Of a DNA stretch of 13,499 nt, positions 4,302 through 13,420 are shown piece after piece. A model generated the notes under the pieces. It ran no database searches, had not been told where the DNA came from, and saw only the letters and a list, made by a program, of their open reading frames with translations. This stretch comes from CAZDIO01 sp964505555 (GTDB lineage: Bacteria; Bdellovibrionota_C; UBA2361; SZUA-149; CAZDIO01): assembly GCA_964505555.1 (NCBI GenBank), contig CAZDIO010000042.1:1-13499 (forward strand). Reading direction: 5' to 3'. Position 1 is the stretch's first letter; each line of letters opens with the position of its first letter. Both the position numbers and the translations under genes were made by a program.

Positions 4302-7300
4302 ATGGGAAGTAAAGTTAGCACACGACTCCGTCTTCGAAGAGATTTTTCAAAACTTGAACGTGTAAAGGAGATCCCCAATCTGATTAGTATTCAGAGAAAC
4401 TCTTATGCACGATTTCTTCAGATGGACACCCCCATAGATAAACGAGAAGACATCGGACTACAAGCAGTTTTTAAATCTGTGTTCCCGATTCGAGATTATA
4501 ATGACACAGCCTCTTTGGAGTTTGTTTCGTATTCTTTCGGTGAACCAAAATATGATGTGCGCGAATGTCATGAGCGGGGAATGACATGGGCGGCACCACT
4601 GAAAGTTACCATTCAATTGGTGCTCTGGGATTCAAAGCCGGACGGCTCGCGTCAGATTCGAGACATCAAGGAACAAGAGGTTTACTTCGGGGAGATTCCG
4701 TTGATGACCGAGAATGGAACCTTCATGGTCAACGGCACGGAACGAGTTATCGTCAGTCAGCTTCATCGTTCTCCAGGCGTATTTTTTGATCACGATCATG
4801 GAAAGAGCCATGCTTCAGGAAAACTCCTTTATAATGCACGAATAATTCCTTATCGTGGTTCATGGCTCGATTTTGAATTCGACGCGAAAGATATTCTCCA
4901 TGTTCGAATTGATCGCCATCGAAAACAAAACGCGACGATCATTCTTCGTGCTCTTGGGATGAGCTCCGAAGAGATCCTCAATTATTACCACCGAAAAGAC
5001 ACCCTTCTTTTTGGAAAGGGTGGAGTCATTACCAAAGAGCTCAACCCCGAACAACTTGAAGGTCAACGCTGCTTTAAAGACATCAAGACTAAAGGTGGGA
5101 AACTTCTTGCAAAGGCTGGACAGAAATTTAACAAAGCGGTAATTCGCCGACTCGTTGAAGCAGAGATTGATTCTCTTGAGGTTGATCCTGAATTACTGCC
5201 AACCTTAATTTCGGCAAAGACGATCGTTGAAGCAACGGCTGATATTACCGAGCCGGGTGGTAAAAAAGTTGTTATCAAATCGGGTCAGATCTTTGTTGGA
5301 TGGGAGGCTCTCCGTGAAGCGCTTCCGACATCGTTAAAGAAGCTCAATGAAAACGATCTCGAATCATTCTTCTCAAAGTTTCGAGTGGTTGTTGCCGCTG
5401 GTGAATCCTTAGCTGCTGCGTCCAAAGACACAAAGGCAAAAAACAAACTGCAAGGGGTGGTAACTGCCATTCGTGAGCTTGGGGCTTCCAAGTTAGAGGT
5501 TCTCTTTCTGAGCGAATACCATGTAGGAGACTCACTCTTAAAGACCCTGCTGAGTGATGGTTTGGAGCCAGAGCGAGCGCAACTTGCTCATCACTATTTG
5601 GGCATTCCTCAGAAACAGGCATTGATTGAAATCTACAAGCGACTTCGACCAGGAGATCCGCCACGAATTGAGACGGCAGAAACAAACTTTCATAATCTTT
5701 TCTTTAATCCTGAGCGTTACGATCTCTCGCCGGTTGGCCGCTTAAAGATTGATTTTAAACTCCATGGTGGGGCAGAGACATTTAAGAAGCGAAAGAAGAT
5801 TGGAAAGAAGAAAGATCTTGCCTCAGGATCGGAGTTTACCGAAGGTGGCACACTCACCAAGGAAGATATCTGTGAATCAATTCGCTACCTCAGTGAATTA
5901 CGATGCTCAAGCGACCCCGTTCATCGTTCAGTAGACGATATTGATCACTTAGGAAACCGACGAGTAAGAAGTGTTGGAGAACTTGTCGAAAACCAATACC
6001 GAATCGGTCTCGTGCGAATGGAGCGCGCGATTAAAGAGCGCATGAGTATCCAAGATATTGAGACACTGATGCCACAGGATCTTATTAACTATAAGCCTGT
6101 TTCGGTTGTGATTAAGGAATTCTTTGGCTCATCGCAGTTAAGTCAGTTTATGGATCAAACAAATCCACTCAGTGAGCTCACCCATAAGCGCCGTTTAAGC
6201 GCCCTTGGGCCAGGTGGTCTGACAAGAGAACGGGCTGGCTTTGAAGTTCGAGACGTTCATCCCACACATTATGGACGGGTGTGTCCGATTGAGACCCCAG
6301 AAGGTCCAAATATCGGATTGATTTCGTCTCTCGCCAGTTATGCGCGAGTCAATGAATATGGGTTTGTTGAAACCCCGTACCGAGTAGTTGAAAGTGGAGT
6401 TGTTTCTGCGCATGTTGTCTATCTTTCAGCGATGGAAGAGGAACGAGAGATTATCGCTCAGGCGAGCTCTCCTCTTGATGGGAAAAATAAGTTTGTTGAT
6501 ACCTTAGTATCTGCGCGTAAACATAACGAGTTTCAACTTGTTCCACGAGAAGAAGTGACGCTTATGGACGTAAGTCCTAGTCAGCTCGTAAGTGTGGCTG
6601 CTTCGATGATTCCATTTTTGGAAAATGACGACGCAAACCGGGCGCTGATGGGTTCAAACATGCAGCGTCAAGCGGTGCCGCTCTTAAAGACCTCTGCGCC
6701 GTTGGTGGGTACCGGAATGGAGCGTGTTGTTGCGAGAGATTCTGGCGCTACGGTTGTTGCTCGTCGAGATGGTCTTGTTGAGGCTGTAGATGGAACTCGA
6801 ATCGTAATCAAATCAGATGAGATTACCGGAGATCCGCTGGATACGGGGGTTGATATTTATAACCTTATTAAATATCAGCGCTCAAACCAAAACACCTGTA
6901 TCAACCAACGACCGATTGTTCGGGTTGGAGATCGAGTAAAAGGTGGTGAGGTTATTGGTGATGGGCAATCTACGGATATGGGTGAGTTAGCGCTGGGACG
7001 AAACGTGCTTGTCGCTTTTATGCCATGGGGTGGGTACAACTTCGAAGACTCTATTTTGATTAATGAACGCCTCGTAAAAGAGGACGCCTACACTTCGATT
7101 CATATAGAGGAGTTTGAGTGCGTTGCTCGGGATACGAAGCTAGGGAAAGAGGAGATCACCAGAGATATTCCAAACGTTGGTGAGGATGCTCTGAAGAATC
7201 TCGATGAGTCGGGAATTATCCGTATCGGCGCAGAGGTGCGACCAGGAGATATCTTGGTTGGTAAGGTAACACCAAAGAGTGAGACCCAGCTTTCTCCTGA

Positions 7301-8816
7301 GGAGAAATTGCTCAGAGCGATCTTCGGTGAAAAGGCAGGAGAGGTAAGAGATACAAGCCTAAAGCTCCCACCAGGAGTTGAGGGAACGGTCATCTCCGCA
7401 CACGTCTTTTCTCGAAAGGGAACTGACAAAGATGAGCGAATGCTGCAAATTGAGAAGAACGAGATTGCAAAGCTCGAACATGATCAGCGTGATGAGATTC
7501 GAATTCTTCGTGAGAGCGCACTTCGAGAGATCGGGGGGATGCTTGAAGGGAAGGTGACGACTGCTCGGCTTGTTGATGAGGGGCGAAAGCAGCTCATTGC
7601 GAAAGGCGAAACGATTACTCGAGAGATGCTCTTGAGCATTCCTTTTGAATATCTCCGAGATATTCAGATCGGAAATGATGCCGTTCATGCGGAGCTTAAT
7701 AGAATTATTGTGGGAACCGGACAGCTTATTAACAATAAGCGGTCGGCGCTCTCTGCAAAGATTAAGCGTTTAAAAGAGGGCGATGAGCTCCCTCCTGGCG
7801 TGATTAAAATGGTGAAGGTGTTTGTCGCAGTGAAGCGCCGTCTCTCAGTGGGAGATAAGATGGCGGGTCGACACGGAAACAAGGGAGTTCTCTCCCGAGT
7901 GCTTCCTGAGGAAGATATGCCGTATCTTCCTGACGGGACACCGGTGGATATGATTCTTAATCCGCTTGGAGTTCCTTCGCGAATGAACGTTGGGCAAATT
8001 CTAGAAACACATCTTGGGTGGGCGTGTTGGGAAGTTGGACAACAGGTTCGAAAAGCGATTGAGCAGGTAGAGACAAACCAAAAAGATGATCGAGCAACTG
8101 ATAACGCAAGAAAGCTCCTCGGTGCAGCGTTAAAAGGTGGGACACATGAGCAGTTTATCCAATCTCTTGGAGATGCTGATGTAGTGAGTCTCGGTAAGAG
8201 AGTTTCTACCGGAATCCATGTGGCGACACCGGTGTTTGAAGGAGCATCAGAGAAGGAGATTCAGAACCTCCTTCAGCTTGTAAATCTTCCGCTGACCGGG
8301 CAGACCGTGCTTTATGATGGACGGACCGGAGAGCGATTTGCGGAGAAGGTGACGGTTGGGGTGATGTATATGTTGAAGCTTCATCATTTAGTTGATGATA
8401 AGATTCACGCCCGTTCAATCGGACCATACTCACTCGTTACGCAACAACCGCTCGGTGGAAAAGCTCAGTTTGGTGGTCAGCGTTTAGGAGAGATGGAGGT
8501 GTGGGCACTAGAAGCTTATGGTGCTTCTTATGCACTCCAGGAATTCTTAACGGTAAAATCAGATGATGTCGCTGGACGAACTCGAATGTATGAAGCGATT
8601 GTCAAAGGAGAGAACGTGCTTGAACCAGGACTCCCCGAATCGTTTAATGTGATGTGTAAAGAGTTGATGAGTCTCGGGCTGGATGTTGACTTGGTTGAAG
8701 AGCAGGTAGCTGAAGAGGTGCAGGAAGGGGAGCCTTCTGAGAAAGAGGAACCTGTTGCTGCGCCAAGACTTGCTGCTGAGGCAGAAGAGCGCACCGAAAC
8801 GTCCCCGGCGTCTTAA
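4302..8816 (+). CDS. rpoB: DNA-directed RNA polymerase subunit beta
   Basis: RpoB forms one side of the RNA polymerase active cleft. The 1504-residue protein aligns with E. coli beta (1342) throughout. The rifampicin-binding segment at about 610-639 (SSQLSQFMDQTNPLSELTHK) keeps the residues equivalent to Q513, D516, H526, R529 and S531, which suggests a rifampicin-sensitive target. The NTP- and RNA-contacting GDKMAGRHGNKG lies at 1184-1195, with lysines K1186 and K1194. The extra length comes from a lobe insert at about 328-390, a basic loop at about 484-515 containing KKRKKIGKKK, and an acidic C-terminal tail at 1469-1504 beyond where the E. coli protein ends. The segment after VFSRKGTDKDERML resembles the proteobacterial SI2-type insert. 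GAGGA precedes the start. rpoC follows after 100 bases. Confidence 0.98.
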   Translation: MGSKVSTRLRLRRDFSKLERVKEIPNLISIQRNSYARFLQMDTPIDKREDIGLQAVFKSVFPIRDYNDTASLEFVSYSFGEPKYDVRECHERGMTWAAPLKVTIQLVLWDSKPDGSRQIRDIKEQEVYFGEIPLMTENGTFMVNGTERVIVSQLHRSPGVFFDHDHGKSHASGKLLYNARIIPYRGSWLDFEFDAKDILHVRIDRHRKQNATIILRALGMSSEEILNYYHRKDTLLFGKGGVITKELNPEQLEGQRCFKDIKTKGGKLLAKAGQKFNKAVIRRLVEAEIDSLEVDPELLPTLISAKTIVEATADITEPGGKKVVIKSGQIFVGWEALREALPTSLKKLNENDLESFFSKFRVVVAAGESLAAASKDTKAKNKLQGVVTAIRELGASKLEVLFLSEYHVGDSLLKTLLSDGLEPERAQLAHHYLGIPQKQALIEIYKRLRPGDPPRIETAETNFHNLFFNPERYDLSPVGRLKIDFKLHGGAETFKKRKKIGKKKDLASGSEFTEGGTLTKEDICESIRYLSELRCSSDPVHRSVDDIDHLGNRRVRSVGELVENQYRIGLVRMERAIKERMSIQDIETLMPQDLINYKPVSVVIKEFFGSSQLSQFMDQTNPLSELTHKRRLSALGPGGLTRERAGFEVRDVHPTHYGRVCPIETPEGPNIGLISSLASYARVNEYGFVETPYRVVESGVVSAHVVYLSAMEEEREIIAQASSPLDGKNKFVDTLVSARKHNEFQLVPREEVTLMDVSPSQLVSVAASMIPFLENDDANRALMGSNMQRQAVPLLKTSAPLVGTGMERVVARDSGATVVARRDGLVEAVDGTRIVIKSDEITGDPLDTGVDIYNLIKYQRSNQNTCINQRPIVRVGDRVKGGEVIGDGQSTDMGELALGRNVLVAFMPWGGYNFEDSILINERLVKEDAYTSIHIEEFECVARDTKLGKEEITRDIPNVGEDALKNLDESGIIRIGAEVRPGDILVGKVTPKSETQLSPEEKLLRAIFGEKAGEVRDTSLKLPPGVEGTVISAHVFSRKGTDKDERMLQIEKNEIAKLEHDQRDEIRILRESALREIGGMLEGKVTTARLVDEGRKQLIAKGETITREMLLSIPFEYLRDIQIGNDAVHAELNRIIVGTGQLINNKRSALSAKIKRLKEGDELPPGVIKMVKVFVAVKRRLSVGDKMAGRHGNKGVLSRVLPEEDMPYLPDGTPVDMILNPLGVPSRMNVGQILETHLGWACWEVGQQVRKAIEQVETNQKDDRATDNARKLLGAALKGGTHEQFIQSLGDADVVSLGKRVSTGIHVATPVFEGASEKEIQNLLQLVNLPLTGQTVLYDGRTGERFAEKVTVGVMYMLKLHHLVDDKIHARSIGPYSLVTQQPLGGKAQFGGQRLGEMEVWALEAYGASYALQEFLTVKSDDVAGRTRMYEAIVKGENVLEPGLPESFNVMCKELMSLGLDVDLVEEQVAEEVQEGEPSEKEEPVAAPRLAAEAEERTETSPAS

Positions 8817-8837
8817 GACGGTTGGATTTTAACATTC

Positions 8838-8873
8838 GCTCTGTGCCGCTCTGTATTGAGAGCGGCACAGAGC
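8838..8873 (+). other. Perfect 15-bp hairpin in the rpoB-rpoC spacer
   Basis: GCTCTGTGCCGCTCT (8838-8852) pairs perfectly with 8859-8873 around the loop GTATTG. The bases after it are CTTTGGA, so there is no U-tract and intrinsic termination is not expected. rpoC starts 43 bases downstream. The most plausible roles are an RNA-processing or mRNA-protecting hairpin between the two messages, or a short palindromic insertion in the spacer. Confidence 0.75.
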
Positions 8874-8916
8874 CTTTGGAAGAGAATAGTTTTAAAACAT
8901 AAGGAGAGTAAGAGCG

Positions 8917-11900
8917 ATGGATGATCTTTTTAGTTTGTTTGAAAAGCCAAAGAATCCCTCAAGTTTTTCGGCAATTCGTATTTCCATTGCAAGTCCAGAG
9001 AAGATTCGTTCCTGGTCTTTTGGTCAGGTAAAAAAACCTGAAACCATTAACTATCGAACGTTCAAACCAGAGCGAGATGGACTATTCTGCGCTAAAATCT
9101 TTGGTCCAACCAAAGATTACGAGTGTAACTGCGGAAAATACAAACGGATGAGACATCGCGGTGTCGTCTGTGAGAAGTGTGGTGTTGAGGTTATCCAATC
9201 AAAGGTCCGACGAGAACGGATGGGCCATATTGAGCTTGCCTCTCCCGTTGCCCATATTTGGTTCTTAAAGAGCCTTCCCAGTCGTATTGGCGCGATTCTC
9301 GATCTTTCGCTTCGCGATCTAGAAAAGGTTCTTTACTTTGAAGCGTACATCGTTCTTGATCCGGGAAAGACTGACTTTGAATACGGTGGTTTGTTGACGG
9401 AGAAGGAGTATCGACAAGCTTTAGAGGAGCACGGGAACACCTTTCGTGCAGGAATTGGTGCGGAATCAATTCGTGAGATGCTAAAAGCAGTCAATGTTCC
9501 TAAACTTTCTGAAGAGCTTCGAACAGAGCTTAACTCAGTAACGAGTGAAGCAAAGAGAAAGAAGTTCGCCAAACGTCTCAAGGTGCTTCTCTCCCTCTTG
9601 GGGAGTGGCAATGATCCTTCATGGATGATTCTTGAGTGTATTCCGGTGATCCCACCGGATCTCCGACCATTAGTTCCTCTTGATGGTGGACGATTTGCAA
9701 CAAGCGATCTGAACGATCTCTACCGTCGTGTCATCAACCGAAACAACCGGTTGCGTCGACTAATGGAGCTCAATGCCCCGGATATTATTATTCGTAACGA
9801 AAAGCGAATGCTTCAAGAAGCAGTTGATGCCCTTTTTGATAATGGTCGTCGGGGTCGGGTAATTACCGGTCCAAACAAGAGACCGTTAAAATCCTTAAGC
9901 GATATGCTCAAAGGGAAGGGAGGGCGATTCCGACAAAATCTTCTTGGAAAGCGAGTCGATTATTCAGGCCGTTCTGTCATTGTGGTTGGCCCAGAGCTTC
10001 GACTTCATCAGTGCGGGCTTCCAAAGCAGATGGCGCTAGAGCTCTTTAAGCCATTTATTTATAGCAAACTTGAGGAACGTGGATTTGTAACGACGATTAA
10101 GAGCGCCAAGAAGATGGTTGAGAAAGAGAAGCCGATCGTCTGGGATATTCTTGATGAGGTGATTAAGGAGCATCCAGTAATGCTCAACCGTGCACCGACG
10201 TTGCATCGGCTTGGTATTCAGGCATTTGAACCGGTGCTCATTGAAGGGAAGGCTATCCAACTTCATCCTCTGGTGTGTACTTCGTTTAACGCGGATTTTG
10301 ATGGCGATCAGATGGCGGTCCATGTGCCGCTTTCTGTCGAGTCGCAAGTAGAGGCGCGGGTATTAATGATGTCTACAAACAACATCTTAAGTCCTGCTCA
10401 CGGGAAGCCAGTTATCGTTCCTACGCAAGATATCGTTCTGGGACTCTACTATATGAGTCGTGAGCGTCCCTATGCGAAGGGCGAAGGAAAGGTCTTTGCA
10501 AATCCACAAGAGGTGCTTATTGCCTATGAGACGAAGTCTGTAGACTTGCAAGCACGAGTGAAGGTGCGTGTTGACGGAAAAGTGCAAACCACTACCGTTG
10601 GTCGTGTCATTCTCTACGATATATTCCCCGAAGGACTTCCTTTTGAGCTCGCCAATAAGGTGATGAAGAAAAAGGAATTAGGAGATCTTGTAGCGGAGTG
10701 TTTCCGACGGTGTGGAAATAAAGCAACGGTGATCCTTGCCGATCGCTTGAAAGACTTGGGATACCAACATGCGACGCTTGCTGGGATCTCAATTTCGATG
10801 GCGGATATGGTAATTCCGGCTGGAAAACAAATACTGCTTGGTGAGGCGGATCAACGTATTCGAGATGTTGAGAGTCAGTATCAGGAAGGTTTGATTACTG
10901 CTGGTGAGCGCTATAACAAAGCGATTGATATCTGGGCTGATATCAGCGATCGAGTTGCTAATGAGCTCATTAGCGGTATTTCTACTACGAGCTTTTCGAG
11001 CGAATCAGGAGAGAAATTTACTGGCCCAAGCTTTAACTCGATCTTTATGATGGCTGACTCTGGTGCCCGAGGTTCTACGCAACAAATTCGGCAGCTTGCC
11101 GGGATGCGCGGATTGATGGCAAAACCTGACGGCTCCATTATTGAAACCCCAATTAAAGCAAACTTCCGTGAAGGTCTTTCCGTGGGAGAGTACTTTATTT
11201 CTACACACGGAGCTCGTAAGGGTCTTGCCGATACTGCGTTGAAAACCGCTAACTCCGGATACCTCACCCGTCGTTTGGTTGACGTAGCGCAAGATTGCGT
11301 TGTTACCGCAGTTGATTGCGGTACGCTTAATGGCATTGAGGTCACGGCGCTTACTGAAGGAGGAGAGGAGATAGAAGGGCTCTACGACAGAATTCTTGGT
11401 CGTGTAGCGCTGGAAGATACTCGCGATCCGATTCATGGAAAAGTTCTTGTTCCTGCAAACACTGATATTGATGAGGAAGGAGCGCAACGAATTTCTGATG
11501 CTGGAATTGATCGTGTCTTGATTCGATCGGTGTTGACCTGTGAGCAGCGCTACGGTGTGTGTGCCCTTTGTTATGGACGAGATCTTGCACGCGGACACTT
11601 GGTAAATCTCGGGGAATCGGTTGGCGTTATTGCGGCACAGTCAATTGGAGAGCCGGGAACGCAGTTAACGATGAGAACGTTCCATATCGGTGGAACCGCA
11701 ACTGGTCGAGCCGAGCAGACGAACCTACTCTCTCGCTATCCAGGTCAAGTTCAGTTTCTTGATGCAAACTTGATTGAGTCACCACGAGGAATGGTGGTGA
11801 TGACGAGAAAGGCGCAGATCGTTATTATGGATCCAAAGGAAGGTCGTGAACGTGAACGGCATCCATTGGTGTATGGTGCGATTGTGAAGCAATCAGAAGG

Positions 11901-13017
11901 AAAGGTTGTAAAATCGGGAGATCTTTTGGCGGAGTGGGATCCATTTTCTGTGCCGATTTTAACTGAATTTGGTGGTGTGGTGGAATGGCACGACATCAAC
12001 GAACTGACCGTAGAAGAGCGAACCGATGAACGAACAGGGTTTGTGGAGAGACAGATCTGCGAAGCAAAAGATCGCAGTACGGATCTTCATCCAACGATTA
12101 TCGTTCGTGCTGCTGATGGTCGAGCCGCACAGTTCCACCTACCGATCGGTGTTAAGGTCGTAGTCGATCATAACCAGGAGGTGTTTCCGGGATCGGTGCT
12201 TGCAAAACGTGAACGAGAGACGACAAAAACAAAAGACATTACTGGTGGTCTCCCTCGAGTTGCCGAGCTCTTTGAAGCAAGGAAGCCAAAAGTTCCTGCC
12301 GATGTCAGTGAGATCGATGGTACCGTAAGCTTTGGAGAGGATTCTCGTGGCAAACGACGTGTCATTGTTACTCCAGAAGTGGGTGAACCATGTGAGTATC
12401 TGATCCCGAAGAATAAGCATCTTCTTGCTCAAGAAGGTGACCGTATTCGTGCCGGGGATCCGATTACAACCGGTTCTCCAAATCCGCATGACATTCTTCG
12501 AGTGCTTGGGGTTCAGGAACTTGCAAAATTCCTTGTAAACGAGGCTCAGGAGATCTATCGACTCCAAGGGGTAAAGATTAACGATAAGCACATCGAGGTA
12601 ATCGTTCGGCAGATGCTCTCCAAGGTCCGTGTGGTTGATTCAGGAGACACTCGGTTTATTCCAGGGGATTCAGTTGATCGCTTTGAGTTTGAAGAGGAGA
12701 ACCGAAAAGTTCTTGCTATCACCAAAGAACCAGCAACCTATGAACCACTTCTTCTTGGTATTACCAAGACAGCGCTTTCTACAGAGAGTTTTATCTCTGC
12801 AGCAAGTTTCCAGGAGACGACAAAGGTGCTTACGGAAGCGGCGATCTCGGGTCGAATTGACTACCTCCGTGGGTTAAAAGAGAACGTTATTATGGGTCGG
12901 CTCATTCCGGCAGGTACTGGGTTTATTCAGTACGCTGAGGCAAATAGCGAGATTGAAGTGGATCATCTGGCAGCCCGAGACACAAACGGCCCAGTGATCG
13001 TTACTCCGCAACAGTAA
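8917..13017 (+). CDS. rpoC: DNA-directed RNA polymerase subunit beta'
   Basis: RpoC carries the catalytic magnesium of RNA polymerase. The 1366-residue protein aligns along its length with E. coli beta' (1407). The N-terminal zinc site has C70, C72, C85 and C88. The invariant NADFDGD is at 458-464, with D460, D462 and D464 holding the metal. The segment before the bridge helix (MMADSGARGSTQQIRQLAGM) starts at 711. The second zinc site uses C801, C875, C882 and C885. The trigger-loop histidine is H923 in MRTFHIGG. After it comes a long segment (about 930-1115) corresponding to the SI3 insert of proteobacteria and relatives, then TKDITGGLPRVAELFEARKP. AAGGAGAG at 8901-8908 is the strongest ribosome-binding site in the window and fixes the start. 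Confidence 0.98.
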   Translation: MDDLFSLFEKPKNPSSFSAIRISIASPEKIRSWSFGQVKKPETINYRTFKPERDGLFCAKIFGPTKDYECNCGKYKRMRHRGVVCEKCGVEVIQSKVRRERMGHIELASPVAHIWFLKSLPSRIGAILDLSLRDLEKVLYFEAYIVLDPGKTDFEYGGLLTEKEYRQALEEHGNTFRAGIGAESIREMLKAVNVPKLSEELRTELNSVTSEAKRKKFAKRLKVLLSLLGSGNDPSWMILECIPVIPPDLRPLVPLDGGRFATSDLNDLYRRVINRNNRLRRLMELNAPDIIIRNEKRMLQEAVDALFDNGRRGRVITGPNKRPLKSLSDMLKGKGGRFRQNLLGKRVDYSGRSVIVVGPELRLHQCGLPKQMALELFKPFIYSKLEERGFVTTIKSAKKMVEKEKPIVWDILDEVIKEHPVMLNRAPTLHRLGIQAFEPVLIEGKAIQLHPLVCTSFNADFDGDQMAVHVPLSVESQVEARVLMMSTNNILSPAHGKPVIVPTQDIVLGLYYMSRERPYAKGEGKVFANPQEVLIAYETKSVDLQARVKVRVDGKVQTTTVGRVILYDIFPEGLPFELANKVMKKKELGDLVAECFRRCGNKATVILADRLKDLGYQHATLAGISISMADMVIPAGKQILLGEADQRIRDVESQYQEGLITAGERYNKAIDIWADISDRVANELISGISTTSFSSESGEKFTGPSFNSIFMMADSGARGSTQQIRQLAGMRGLMAKPDGSIIETPIKANFREGLSVGEYFISTHGARKGLADTALKTANSGYLTRRLVDVAQDCVVTAVDCGTLNGIEVTALTEGGEEIEGLYDRILGRVALEDTRDPIHGKVLVPANTDIDEEGAQRISDAGIDRVLIRSVLTCEQRYGVCALCYGRDLARGHLVNLGESVGVIAAQSIGEPGTQLTMRTFHIGGTATGRAEQTNLLSRYPGQVQFLDANLIESPRGMVVMTRKAQIVIMDPKEGRERERHPLVYGAIVKQSEGKVVKSGDLLAEWDPFSVPILTEFGGVVEWHDINELTVEERTDERTGFVERQICEAKDRSTDLHPTIIVRAADGRAAQFHLPIGVKVVVDHNQEVFPGSVLAKRERETTKTKDITGGLPRVAELFEARKPKVPADVSEIDGTVSFGEDSRGKRRVIVTPEVGEPCEYLIPKNKHLLAQEGDRIRAGDPITTGSPNPHDILRVLGVQELAKFLVNEAQEIYRLQGVKINDKHIEVIVRQMLSKVRVVDSGDTRFIPGDSVDRFEFEEENRKVLAITKEPATYEPLLLGITKTALSTESFISAASFQETTKVLTEAAISGRIDYLRGLKENVIMGRLIPAGTGFIQYAEANSEIEVDHLAARDTNGPVIVTPQQ

Positions 13018-13040
13018 TTGCGAAGAGTGCAAAAGAGGTA

Positions 13041-13080
13041 AGTGCGGGGAGTTGGGTGAAACACCTAACTCCGCCGTACT
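13041..13080 (+). terminator. Strong hairpin after rpoC, probable operon end
   Basis: Bases 13042-13058 pair with 13062-13079 over 17 positions, allowing two G-T pairs and one bulged G at 13073, around the loop AAA. A13041 and T13080 add one more pair. The following sequence is ATAAGTAACTTTTC, so the only T-run is about ten bases away and the element is not a textbook intrinsic terminator. The position, 24 bases after the rpoC stop, suggests a 3'-end or attenuating role. Confidence 0.55.
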
Positions 13081-13099
13081 ATAAGTAACTTTTCATCCT

Positions 13100-13369
13100 A
13101 TGCGCAGGCGTTCACCTACTCCAAATGAACTTTCGAAACTTAAAGGTGCGTTAGGGCCAAATAATCCTTTTGCGCCCACCCCTCGACGCTCGCCTCCTCC
13201 GCCTGAAGAATCATATAAAAAATTCTCAGCTTCTCAGCTCTATTGTGGAAAATGTAAACAAGCAGTTCCAGTCCGAGAAAAGATGCTCCTGGTGATTCCT
13301 GGTGGGGAGCTCTACGATTATACCTGCCCGACCTGTGGTAGTTTAGTCGGAACAAGAAAGACGAACTAA
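13100..13369 (+). CDS. Small zinc-ribbon protein of unknown function
   Basis: This 89-residue protein has a basic, proline-rich N-terminal half (RRRSPTPNE, then TPRRSPPPPEE) and a C-terminal zinc ribbon. The ribbon has two CxxC pairs, C49/C52 in YCGKCK and C76/C79 in CPTCG, separated by a strand-like VREKMLLVIPGGELYDY. I see no signal peptide or membrane segment, so it is probably cytoplasmic. From memory, short proteins with a similar YCxKCK...VREKLLLVxPxGExYDYxC pattern occur in deltaproteobacteria without an assigned function. No Shine-Dalgarno sequence precedes the ATG at 13100. A TATAAG at 13080-13085 could serve as a -10 box giving a near-leaderless message, but no good -35 is seen. Expression by readthrough from rpoC is equally possible. 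Confidence 0.8.
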   Translation: MRRRSPTPNELSKLKGALGPNNPFAPTPRRSPPPPEESYKKFSASQLYCGKCKQAVPVREKMLLVIPGGELYDYTCPTCGSLVGTRKTN

Positions 13370-13381
13370 ATTTTTATCTAG

Positions 13382-13397
13382 AACTGTTCAACTGTTC
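13382..13397 (+). repeat. Tandem duplication of an 8-base unit
   Basis: AACTGTTC occurs twice in direct succession (13382-13389 and 13390-13397), shortly after the zinc-ribbon stop codon. It is a minor local duplication with no evident role. Confidence 0.5.
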
Positions 13398-13420
13398 CAT
13401 TTTAAATGTGGCAAGGATCG

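Noticed and set aside
11005..11598. 197-codon open frame on the minus strand
   Set aside because: It lies inside rpoC opposite the bridge-helix and second zinc-site region, where the plus-strand protein is strongly conserved. No homology or context supports the antisense frame.
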